Below, piece after piece: positions 7,610-14,810 of a stretch of DNA of 64,000 bases. The notes beneath the pieces were generated by a model. That model was given only the letters and a program-made list of their open reading frames with translations. It searched no databases and had not been told where the DNA came from. Location of the stretch: the NCBI GenBank assembly GCA_965214205.1, contig OZ243941.1, forward strand, positions 186,001-250,000, written 5' to 3'. A program made the position numbers and the translations under genes. Origin of the DNA: G963663315 sp965214205. GTDB lineage: Bacteria > Pseudomonadota > Gammaproteobacteria > Arenicellales > Poriferihabitantaceae. Position 1 is the first letter of the stretch, and each line of letters begins with the position of its first letter.

Positions 7610-8218
7610 TCAGGAAAAGACCTGTGGTTTGAAATTCTCCTGATTGACGATGCTGGCGCTGCTGCCGGTGGCCCGGATAACGAACAGGCCCTGTTTCTCG
7701 GCATAGGCCACCGCGCCATCATCCGCTCTCAACCAGGCGACCGCTCCATAAATGGTGTTGTCTCGATAACGGGGTCTGCGGGTCGTGAATTTCCGCAAGC
7801 TGGCCAGAAAATCCTGGACATCTTTCACTCTCAACGTGGTCTTGACTTCAACCACTACCACTTCCTGGCCGTTTTCCGCAATAATATCATACTCAAAATC
7901 ATCGCCGTAGCCTCTTTGTCCAACATTCTTGTAAGTCTGATAAACATTCACTCCCTTTTCCTGCAAAATCTTCAGTAAATCTCCTTCTACCAGACTCTCC
8001 ATCAGTCTCCCCCACTTACTGTTAAACTCACTGTCGGTCTTTTTCAGTTGCTTGGCGGTTGCTCTGATCTGCTTGTCGGTTTCTCTCTGACTGGCGCGAA
8101 GTTCAACAATTTCCCGGCTGGATTTATCCTGTCGGGCAGCAGTTTTGTCCAGGGTGGCGTTCGTTCTTTCCAGGATTTGCCAGATTTCGTCGGGAGTGGG
8201 TACGGTGGTGGTTGGCAT
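7610..8218 (-). CDS. PD-(D/E)XK nuclease-like protein with N-terminal coiled coil
   Basis: 202 residues. The first 70 are helical with heptad-like patterns (KTAARQDKSSREIVELRASQRETDKQIRATAKQLKKTDSEF). The rest has the restriction-nuclease fold signature: E in RLMESLVEG, D in GDDFEYDIIAENG, then EVVVVEVKT as the E-x-K. Similar proteins are common as hypothetical genes in cyanobacteria and sulfur bacteria, usually without a known partner, and often multiply in a genome. DNA binding or cutting is inferred from the motif only. There is no adjacent methylase or helicase that would make it a restriction system. Confidence 0.72.
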   Translation of the reverse strand: MPTTTVPTPDEIWQILERTNATLDKTAARQDKSSREIVELRASQRETDKQIRATAKQLKKTDSEFNSKWGRLMESLVEGDLLKILQEKGVNVYQTYKNVGQRGYGDDFEYDIIAENGQEVVVVEVKTTLRVKDVQDFLASLRKFTTRRPRYRDNTIYGAVAWLRADDGAVAYAEKQGLFVIRATGSSASIVNQENFKPQVFS

Positions 8219-8349
8219 TTTGATATTCCTTTATGTTGGGTTCGGGATGATTATAACACAAGGGTGGGATTGGATAGGTTTGATGGATGGAATCCACGAT
8301 GATATATGGATGTGGTGATGGTGCGCGGGGGTATTGTCGGGTCTGTCGG

Positions 8350-8380
8350 TTGCGGGCGGGCACGGTGACCCGCCCCTACA
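8350..8380. repeat. Dispersed GC-rich palindromic repeat, copy 1
   Basis: Core GCGGGC...CACGGTGACC...GCCCCTAC, able to form a hairpin (GGGCGGG with CCCGCCC). Related stretches occur at 38943-38976 and 53661-53698. It lies in the 238-base gap between the nuclease-like gene and the DUF1902 gene, which otherwise holds nothing recognisable. Confidence 0.5.
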
Positions 8381-8456
8381 CTCCCCGGCAAAGCGCGGAT
8401 CGCTACTAACCCTTTTCAAAATATCCTTACGGCCTTGCTATATAAAGCGGCCATTA

Positions 8457-8705
8457 TCAAGCTGTGACCGGCTCTGCATTATCATTAACCAGATAGCCCA
8501 AACTAAACCTTTCAGGAACGGCTTTTGGCTTCCTGATCAAGTGTTTATTGATTTCCAACAATTCCGGTATGCAATGATCCGCTTCTTCCAACACCCCTTC
8601 CACGGTTTCGGCTTCCACTACCAGCCCTGGAACATCTTTACTGGTGGCAATGTAAACCTGTGCGTCTGAATCGAAGAGTATATCCATCGTAATCAGTGTT
8701 TTCAT
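8457..8705 (-). CDS. DUF1902 (HicB-like) small protein, orphan
   Basis: 82 residues: DAQVYIATSKDVPGLVVEAETVEGVLEEADHCIPELLEINKHL is the DUF1902/HicB-type fold that resembles HicB antitoxins. Family members are often paired with a small HicA-like toxin; none is present in the 238 bases downstream or upstream, so this copy appears to be an orphan. The C-terminus (LVNDNAEPVTA) lacks a clear DNA-binding domain. Confidence 0.75.
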   Translation of the reverse strand: MKTLITMDILFDSDAQVYIATSKDVPGLVVEAETVEGVLEEADHCIPELLEINKHLIRKPKAVPERFSLGYLVNDNAEPVTA

Positions 8706-8802
8706 GTCTTTACCTGGTCTCTTTTATATTGGGGTTCCAGATGATTGTATCAGAGGTCGGGGCAGGAATGACGGGCGTGAATGAGGGTTGTGTTCCCCCC
8801 AC

Positions 8803-8841
8803 CCAATCCGCAAAGCGGATTGGACTCCCCGGTCTGCGGGG
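8803..8841. repeat. Double-hairpin element, copy 2
   Basis: Hairpin 1 at 8803-8823 is identical to 4844-4864. Hairpin 2 at 8827-8841 pairs CCCCG with CGGGG across a GTCTG-type loop; its sequence differs from copy 1 but the stem is kept. Confidence 0.7.
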
Positions 8842-8870
8842 TGAGTGATTTTGCGGTGGTTGCGGGCAAT

Positions 8871-8898
8871 AAAAAAGCCACCTTTCGGTGGCTTTTTT
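8871..8898 (-). terminator. Intrinsic terminator of the exported-protein gene 8927-9880
   Basis: Same stem as 4908-4935 (A6, GCCACC, GGTGGC, T6) with loop TTTC in place of CGGA. It lies about 30 bases past the stop codon on the minus strand. Confidence 0.88.
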
Positions 8899-8926
8899 AC
8901 TTTATGCTATATGCTATCTTTTGGTT

Positions 8927-9880
8927 TTAAATTGCCGGTATAGTGAGGGCTTCTTCTGCCTCTACGGCCACACTTGCCGGAGTGCCTTTACCGTAAACAG
9001 CTGTTACAGTGAATGTGTGGTCTCCACCTGGCAGATCCATAAATGAAGCACTCGTACCAGAAGTCACATCCACTTGATCAACATCCGCGACATTCGAAGT
9101 CACCACATAACCGTCAGGCATTGCAGAAGTAGCCGGAGCCATCCACGTTACTGTCGCAGACTTACGGTTCGCAAAGCCCTCTCCCTGCATTGCTTTCACC
9201 TCCGTTACTCCGACATTATCATCTTCGACAATGGTAAACATGGCAGACGCTTCTACGTCATCATAACCTCCGCCTTCTGCCATAAACTTGACCATGACAT
9301 CGGCATCGTCAGGAACATCACCAGCTGCTGTCACTTTCACCACTTGCTCCTTCATATAATGCATTGGTGAATCTGCCATTGAATTAAAGGTAAGCATCTC
9401 AATAGGGTCACCAGCAGCATTTGTGATCCCATCTGTAGATATAGAATCCATAGGGTCTGCTGAGATATTGACCATCACCATACCGGCCGAACCATCTTCA
9501 GGATTAACCATTGGCATTTGGTTCAACGAAACATAGAGGGTAGCCATCTCACCATCCCCTACCATACCGTTAGCGGGGAATCTTCGCACCATAATCATTG
9601 GTCCCATCGCCGGCTCTGGTGTCGTGGCAGGGGGAGTAGTTGGATCCGTCATCGGGTCGGTGCCATCCATGGGATCGGTACCCATCATGTCGGTAGTTTG
9701 AGCATGGGCTGGAAGGATGATGGAGTTAACGATAGGTTTAGTCCATTGTTGAGATAGAGCGGAGGCTCCGAGTATTCCGGAGGATACGCCGATGGAGGTC
9801 AGTATTTTTCTTTTGGATTGGGAGGTAATTTCCTGGGGAGTGGAGTTATCCAGGTTTTCGGTATGTTTGGTATTTTTCAT
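8927..9880 (-). CDS. Exported two-domain protein with fibronectin III-like C-terminus (paralogue B)
   Basis: 317 residues when started at ATG 9880, the position equivalent to the start of paralogue A; the frame is open to 9919, but the shared repeat and a GGAA before the ATG favour 9880. The leader, AHA|Q site and Met/Asp/Pro linker are identical to paralogue A. The body differs: a Met-rich beta domain (about 90-220: ATLYVSLNQMPMV...VMVKFMAEGGGYDDVEASAMFTI) then a fibronectin III-like domain (SATVTWMAP...PDGYVVTSNV...HTFTVTAVYG). Both keep a GGGY-D-EA strand just before the C-terminal domain. Surface or periplasmic location is inferred; function unknown. Confidence 0.72.
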   Translation of the reverse strand: MKNTKHTENLDNSTPQEITSQSKRKILTSIGVSSGILGASALSQQWTKPIVNSIILPAHAQTTDMMGTDPMDGTDPMTDPTTPPATTPEPAMGPMIMVRRFPANGMVGDGEMATLYVSLNQMPMVNPEDGSAGMVMVNISADPMDSISTDGITNAAGDPIEMLTFNSMADSPMHYMKEQVVKVTAAGDVPDDADVMVKFMAEGGGYDDVEASAMFTIVEDDNVGVTEVKAMQGEGFANRKSATVTWMAPATSAMPDGYVVTSNVADVDQVDVTSGTSASFMDLPGGDHTFTVTAVYGKGTPASVAVEAEEALTIPAI

Positions 9881-9889
9881 CGATGGTTT
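9633..9889. repeat. 257-bp direct repeat, copy 2 (5' part of paralogue B)
   Basis: Identical to 5677-5933. The start-to-start distance between copies is 3956 bp, with hicAB, higBA, the nuclease-like gene and DUF1902 between them, so recombination between copies could delete or circularise those genes. Confidence 0.93.
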
Positions 9890-10026
9890 CCAAATATGTA
9901 AGTTTAAATAGTTTATCAAATATCTCTGGTCAAATGCTACTCCCGGCGATCAAATCTTGCAACTCCGGCAAAGTCAGCCTAATACTTTATGTACTTAATC
10001 AAGTTTACTCGTTTTGATAAAAGCGA

Positions 10027-10055
10027 ACATTAAATTAAATTTATGTAACAGTCAA
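10027..10055 (-). promoter_or_regulatory. Candidate sigma-70 promoter of paralogue B
   Basis: Minus strand TTGACT at 10055-10050 and TAATGT at 10032-10027 with 17 bp between, in a very AT-rich 234-base gap upstream of the gene. The -10 is only a 4 of 6 match. Paralogue A has different upstream DNA and no such pair. Confidence 0.35.
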
Positions 10056-10114
10056 CACTTTTTTTGCAGATTTTAACACAAATACCGTGGATTATTTATG
10101 TGACTTAATCCAAT

Positions 10115-10966
10115 TCAGCGATAGTCATAAAATCCGATTCCGGTCTTCCTGCCGAGTTTATTCGCATCAACCATTTTAATCAATAGGGGACAGGGCCTGA
10201 ATTTGGGGTCGCCCATGCCTTCCTGCAACACCCTCAGGACCGATAATACCACATCCAGCCCGACCAGGTCAGCCAATGCCAACGGCCCGATCGGGTGATT
10301 GGCTCCGAGTTTCATGATTTCATCAATCGCCCCGGCGTCGGCAATGCCTTCGTGCAGCGCGAAGATCGCTTCATTGATCATCGGCACGAGGATGCGGTTG
10401 GCGACGAAGCCGGGGCTGTCATTGGCCAGTACCGGGGTCTTGCCCAGGCGTGTCGCCAACTGGCGGGTCAGGTCGCAGGTCCGGTCATCGGTTTGCAGCG
10501 CGCGGATGATTTCAACCAGTTCCATCACCGGCACGGGATTCATGAAGTGCATGCCGATGACCTGTTCCGGCCTGCCGGTCTGCGCGGCCAGCCGGGTCAG
10601 CGAAATGGATGACGTGTTCGATGCGAACGGGGTTTGCGGGGGGCAGACCTGATCGAGTTGTTTGAGGATGGCCGCCTTGATCGCGAAATCCTCCGGCACG
10701 GCCTCGACCACGAATTGCGCCGCCGATAGCGCGTCCGGTGAGGTCGCTGTGGTGATCCGCGATAATGTGTCCGATTTGTCCTGGGCGTTGATCAATTCCT
10801 TTTTGATCATCCGGTCGAGACTGCCGTTGATCGCGGCCAGACCCCGGTCCACGGCCTGTTGGTTGATGTCCACCAGGGTGACGGTAAAGCCGGAGGCGGC
10901 GAAAACCTGGGCAATGCCGTTGCCCATGGCGCCGGCGCCGACTACGCCGATGTTCTTTATGTTCAA
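10115..10966 (-). CDS. hbd: 3-hydroxybutyryl-CoA dehydrogenase
   Basis: 283 residues, full length. It oxidises 3-hydroxybutyryl-CoA to acetoacetyl-CoA with NAD(P). The Rossmann motif GAGAMGNGIAQVFAASG opens the protein, DI at the end of strand 2 suits NAD. Catalytic features are SNTSSISLT, GMHFMNPVPVMELVEI (His) and NDSPGFVANRI, and the C-terminal domain has GANHPIGPLALADLVGLD. It follows icmF by 31 bases on the same strand, so butyryl-CoA made by IcmF could, after dehydrogenation and hydration, be processed here. Confidence 0.95.
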   Translation of the reverse strand: MNIKNIGVVGAGAMGNGIAQVFAASGFTVTLVDINQQAVDRGLAAINGSLDRMIKKELINAQDKSDTLSRITTATSPDALSAAQFVVEAVPEDFAIKAAILKQLDQVCPPQTPFASNTSSISLTRLAAQTGRPEQVIGMHFMNPVPVMELVEIIRALQTDDRTCDLTRQLATRLGKTPVLANDSPGFVANRILVPMINEAIFALHEGIADAGAIDEIMKLGANHPIGPLALADLVGLDVVLSVLRVLQEGMGDPKFRPCPLLIKMVDANKLGRKTGIGFYDYR

Positions 10967-10997
10967 TTTTACCTCGCTGGATTGGCCCCGCCGATTA

Positions 10998-13900
10998 TTA
11001 CATGTTTCTGCGGTACTGTCCGCCGACTTCGTAGAGAGCTTCGGAGATTTCGCCGAGCGAGCAGAAGCGGACCGCTTGCATCAGTTGTTCGAAGATGTTG
11101 CGGTTGTCGATGGCGGCCTGCCGGACCGCTTGCAGGGCGGCTTCTGATTCGTCGCGGTGGGCCTCCTTGAATTGCCGCAGCCGTTTGATCTGACCGCGTT
11201 TCTCCTGTTCGGTTGATCTGGACAGTCCGATGGACGCGCTCTGTGGCTTCGGGTCGGGGTTGATGAAGGTGTTGACGCCGATGACGGGCAGCGAGCCTTC
11301 GTGCTTGCGGCGCTCGTATTCCATCGATTGGTCCTGGATGCGGCTTCTCTGATAGCCGGTCTCCATGGCGCCGAGTACGCCGCCCCGCTCCGAGATTCTC
11401 TCGAATTCGCTCAATACGGCTTCTTCCAGCAGGTCGGTCAACTCCTCGATGATGAAACTGCCCTGGTTGGAGTTTTCATTCATCGCCAGCCCCCATTCGC
11501 GGTTGATGATCAACTGGATCGCCAGCGCGCGGCGCACCGATTCATCGGTCGGGGTGGTGATCGCCTCATCGTAGGCGTTGGTATGCAGGCTGTTGCAGTT
11601 ATCGTAAATGGCGATCAGCGCCTGCAGGGTGGTGCGGATGTCGTTGAAATCAATCTCCTGGGCATGCAGGGAGCGCCCCGAAGTCTGGATATGGTACTTC
11701 AGTTTCTGCGAACGTTCATTGGCGCCGTAACGCTCTCGCATCGCGACCGCCCATATCCGCCGGGCGACCCGTCCCATCACAGTATATTCTGGGCACATGC
11801 CGTTGCTGAAAAAGAACGAGAGATTGGGCGCGAAATCATCAATGTCCATGCCCCGCGCCAGCCAGGCCTCGACGTAGGTGAAGCCATTGGCCAGGGTGAA
11901 CGCCAGTTGGCTGATCGGGTTGGCGCCGGCTTCCGCGATGTGATAACCGGAGATCGAGACCGAGTAGAAATTGCGGATCCGATGCTGGGTGAAGTACTGC
12001 TGCACGTCCCCCATCAGCCGCAGGGAGAATTCGGTGGAAAAGATGCAGGTATTCTGTCCCTGGTCCTCCTTCAGGATGTCAGCCTGCACGGTGCCGCGCA
12101 CACTGGCCAGCGCGTCGGCGCGAACCTGTGCCGCCTCCCGCCCGTCCGGGGGCCTGCCTTCGCGCTCGGTGAACGCCTGCTGGCGTTGGTCGATGGCGAC
12201 ATTCAGGAACATCGCCAGGATGATCGGCGCCGGGCCGTTGATGGTCATGGAGACCGATGTCGCCGGGTCGCACAGGTCGAAGCCGTCATACAGCGCCCTC
12301 ATGTCTTCCAGCGTGGCGATGGAAACCCCGGAGTTGCCAACCTTGCCGTAAATGTCCGGACGCTCATCCGGGTCGCAGCCGTACAGGGTCACGGAATCGA
12401 AGGCGGTGGACAGTCTTTTGGCGCGGGAATGCTCCGACAGGTCGCGGAACCGGCGGTTGGTATTGAACGCGTCCCCTCCTCCGGCGAACATCCGGGTCGG
12501 GTCCTCGCCGTCCCGCTTGAACGGGAAAACCCCGGCGGTGAACGGGAATCGTCCGGGCAGGTTGTCCAGCATCATCCATCGGGCCAACTCGCCCTGATCG
12601 GCGAATTTCGGCAGGGCCACCCTGGGGATGGTGGTGCCCGACAGGGTTTTCCTTTTCAACGGATTGCGAATCTGGCGGTCACGCACCGTGACCACGTATT
12701 CATCCCCGGAAAAATCCCTCTGGTCCCGCGGCCATTGTTCGAGCGCGGATTTCAGCCGCGGGTCGAGGCGGGCGTTGCGGTCTTCGATCAGCCGGTCGAG
12801 CGCCGCGGCGGCGGTTTTTGACTCCGCGCCGCCCCCGGCTTCCGCCCGCAGCATCGAGCGGGATGATTCAAGCTGCTGGACCTGCCGCGCGAGGTCGGCC
12901 TGCGCGGCGGCCTGCCGCCGGTAACCGCGCGCGACGTCGGCAATGTCGGCGAGATAGCGTTCCCGACTTTCCGGGATGATCCGGTTCTGGTCGGTCGAGG
13001 CGCGTATATCGGTTCGGGGCAGGCGGCTATGTTCACATTTCAGGCCATGATCTTTCAGCTGGGCGAGGACTTCCTGATACAGCGCGGTGACGCCGTCATC
13101 GTTGAAGCGGGAGGCGATGGCTCCGAATACCGGCATGTCTTCGGGGCGGGCGCTGAACGCCTCACGGTTGCGCTGTACCTGTCTCGCGACATCGCGCCAG
13201 GCGTCCTCGGCGCCGCGGCGGTCGAACTTGTTGATCGCCACAATGTCGGCGAAGTCGAGCATGTCTATTTTTTCCAGTTGCGACTGCGCCCCGAACTCCG
13301 GGGTCATCACATACAGCGAACAGTCCACCAGGGACGAGATGCCGGTATCGCCCTGCCCGATGCCCGGCGTCTCGACGATCACCAGGTCGAATCCGGCGGC
13401 CTTGCACAGCGCGATCATCGGGCCGACGCAGTCGGGGACTTCGCTTACGCTATCGCGGGTCGCGATGGAGCGCATGAAAATGTTCGGATGATTGACCGCG
13501 TTCATGCGGATGCGGTCGCCGAGCAGGGCGCCGCCGGTCCTGCGCCGGGTCGGATCGACCGCCAGAATCGCGATTTTCAGGGAGTCCGCCAGGTCCATGC
13601 GGAAACGCAGAACCAGCTCATCGGTCAACGAGGATTTACCGGCGCCGCCGGTGCCGGTAATGCCGAGAACCGGGACCTTGCGGCCCGCTTTCCGTCCGCG
13701 TCTGGCCGCGCCCAATCCGCGTTTGCCCGCCGTCGGGCCATCCTGGGTGGCCGACAGGGCGCGGGAGAACGCCCTCCTGTCACTCATATCGCCGTTCGCC
13801 AGGGCTTCCGGGGCCTGCGGCGCGCTCTGGTCCGGCGGGTCGAACCGGAGATGGGCGGCGGTGGTCTCGATGATATCGTCAATGATCCCGCCGAGGCCCA

Positions 13901-14324
13901 TTTGCTGGCCGTCTTCGGGCGTGTAGATACGGGTTACGCCGGAGGCTTCCAGCAGGGCTTTCTCCTCGGGAATGATGACGCCGCCGCCGCCGGCGAACAC
14001 GCGGATTTTCTCGCCGCCGTTCTGCCGGAGCAGGTCGAGCATGTATTGCAGGTATTCGATGTGGCCGCCCTGATACGAGCTGATCGCGATGCCGTGCGCG
14101 TCTTCCTGTAACGCGGCGTTGACGACTTCGGCCACCGACCGGTTATGCCCCAGGTGAATGACTTCCACCCCTTTGGACTGGAGAATCCGGCGCATGATGT
14201 TGATGGCCGCGTCGTGGCCGTCGAACAGGCTGGCGGCGGTCACGAACCGGAGGCGCGCGCCGGATTGCGCGCCAGCTTCCGCCAGGCTGAATGAAGTTGC
14301 GGTCAATCGATCCGCTCTGCCCAA
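10998..14324 (-). CDS. icmF: Fused isobutyryl-CoA mutase (IcmF)
   Basis: 1108 residues. It interconverts isobutyryl-CoA and n-butyryl-CoA using adenosylcobalamin. Domain order is that of IcmF: B12-binding domain (about 25-155, DGHDAA with the lower-ligand His37), MeaI-type GTPase chaperone (about 215-500, P-loop GTGGAGKSS, then VIVETPGIGQGDTGI and NKFDRRG), and the mutase catalytic barrel (about 560-1108, GVFPFKRDGEDPTRMFAGGG, NTNRRFRDLSEHSRAKRLSTAFDSVTLYG). Separate methylmalonyl-CoA mutases lack this G-protein fusion. The start is TTG 14324 with GAGGA five bases upstream; it lies 51 bases from the LiuR-like palindrome. Confidence 0.94.
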   Translation of the reverse strand: MGRADRLTATSFSLAEAGAQSGARLRFVTAASLFDGHDAAINIMRRILQSKGVEVIHLGHNRSVAEVVNAALQEDAHGIAISSYQGGHIEYLQYMLDLLRQNGGEKIRVFAGGGGVIIPEEKALLEASGVTRIYTPEDGQQMGLGGIIDDIIETTAAHLRFDPPDQSAPQAPEALANGDMSDRRAFSRALSATQDGPTAGKRGLGAARRGRKAGRKVPVLGITGTGGAGKSSLTDELVLRFRMDLADSLKIAILAVDPTRRRTGGALLGDRIRMNAVNHPNIFMRSIATRDSVSEVPDCVGPMIALCKAAGFDLVIVETPGIGQGDTGISSLVDCSLYVMTPEFGAQSQLEKIDMLDFADIVAINKFDRRGAEDAWRDVARQVQRNREAFSARPEDMPVFGAIASRFNDDGVTALYQEVLAQLKDHGLKCEHSRLPRTDIRASTDQNRIIPESRERYLADIADVARGYRRQAAAQADLARQVQQLESSRSMLRAEAGGGAESKTAAAALDRLIEDRNARLDPRLKSALEQWPRDQRDFSGDEYVVTVRDRQIRNPLKRKTLSGTTIPRVALPKFADQGELARWMMLDNLPGRFPFTAGVFPFKRDGEDPTRMFAGGGDAFNTNRRFRDLSEHSRAKRLSTAFDSVTLYGCDPDERPDIYGKVGNSGVSIATLEDMRALYDGFDLCDPATSVSMTINGPAPIILAMFLNVAIDQRQQAFTEREGRPPDGREAAQVRADALASVRGTVQADILKEDQGQNTCIFSTEFSLRLMGDVQQYFTQHRIRNFYSVSISGYHIAEAGANPISQLAFTLANGFTYVEAWLARGMDIDDFAPNLSFFFSNGMCPEYTVMGRVARRIWAVAMRERYGANERSQKLKYHIQTSGRSLHAQEIDFNDIRTTLQALIAIYDNCNSLHTNAYDEAITTPTDESVRRALAIQLIINREWGLAMNENSNQGSFIIEELTDLLEEAVLSEFERISERGGVLGAMETGYQRSRIQDQSMEYERRKHEGSLPVIGVNTFINPDPKPQSASIGLSRSTEQEKRGQIKRLRQFKEAHRDESEAALQAVRQAAIDNRNIFEQLMQAVRFCSLGEISEALYEVGGQYRRNM

Positions 14325-14375
14325 AATAATCCTCGGCTCAAGGTATGGAGTTTGACTGGCTTATACGGTACATTG

Positions 14376-14389
14376 CGTTTACGTAAACG
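14376..14389. promoter_or_regulatory. Palindrome CGTTTACGTAAACG, candidate operator of the divergent acyl-CoA genes
   Basis: Perfect 14-bp palindrome, flanked by TTG and TCAA that nearly extend it. It sits between divergent icmF (start 14324) and the MerR gene (start 14400). MerR-family LiuR regulators of branched-chain acyl-CoA genes in proteobacteria bind ACGT-containing palindromes of this kind, so control of both directions by the adjacent MerR protein is likely. Confidence 0.7.
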
Positions 14390-14399
14390 TCAACTGCCA

Positions 14400-14810
14400 A
14401 TGTCCTCGAAAGTAACCTACAGTATATCGGATCTAACCCGGCATTTCGGTATTACAGCCCGAACCATCCGCTTTTATGAAGCCGAGAAGATGTTATTCCC
14501 CCGGCGGGAAAACAGCAAACGGGTGTACAGCGAGGGGGACCGGGTGCGGCTGCAACTGATCCTGCGGGGCAAGAGGCTCGGATTTTCGCTGGCGGAGATC
14601 AAGACGACGATGGAACTGTACGATACCCATCCGAACGAGTCGGCGCAGCTGAAATTCGTACTGAGCACTATCCAGGCGCACAAGCGGGATCTGAAACAGA
14701 AACAGGTCGATATCGCCAATACACTGGATGAAATGAATTCGGTGGCCCGGAAGGTGCGCGGTAAACTGCAAGAACTTCAATCCGTGGAAAAACAACATGA
14801 GTCAATATAA
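14400..14810 (+). CDS. MerR-family regulator, LiuR-like
   Basis: 136 residues from ATG 14400. SKVTYSISDLTRHFGITARTIRFYEAEKMLFPRRENSKRVYSEGDRVRLQLILRGKRLGFSLAEIKTTMELY is the MerR winged helix closest, as I recall it, to LiuR, the repressor of leucine/isovalerate and fatty-acid genes. A coiled coil follows (about 80-130). The frame is open to 14352, but that start would put the palindrome inside the gene, so 14400 is preferred. It overlaps the acyl-CoA dehydrogenase gene by 14 bases. It has no cysteines for metal sensing; an acyl-CoA ligand is likely. Confidence 0.85.
   Translation: MSSKVTYSISDLTRHFGITARTIRFYEAEKMLFPRRENSKRVYSEGDRVRLQLILRGKRLGFSLAEIKTTMELYDTHPNESAQLKFVLSTIQAHKRDLKQKQVDIANTLDEMNSVARKVRGKLQELQSVEKQHESI

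Noticed and set aside
8231..8456. Toxin partner for the DUF1902 protein
   Set aside because: Only short frames without family patterns occur in the gap on either strand.
5677..9889. Tat signal peptide in the two exported proteins
   Set aside because: The leader has KRK, not a twin-arginine motif; a Sec-type or special leader is more consistent, so no Tat claim is made.
2154..10114. Prophage or integrative element
   Set aside because: No integrase, phage structural gene, tRNA or attachment site is visible; only one IS is present.
11301..12821. 506-codon open frame on the plus strand
   Set aside because: It is antisense to icmF, whose motifs are clear; high GC gives open antisense frames.
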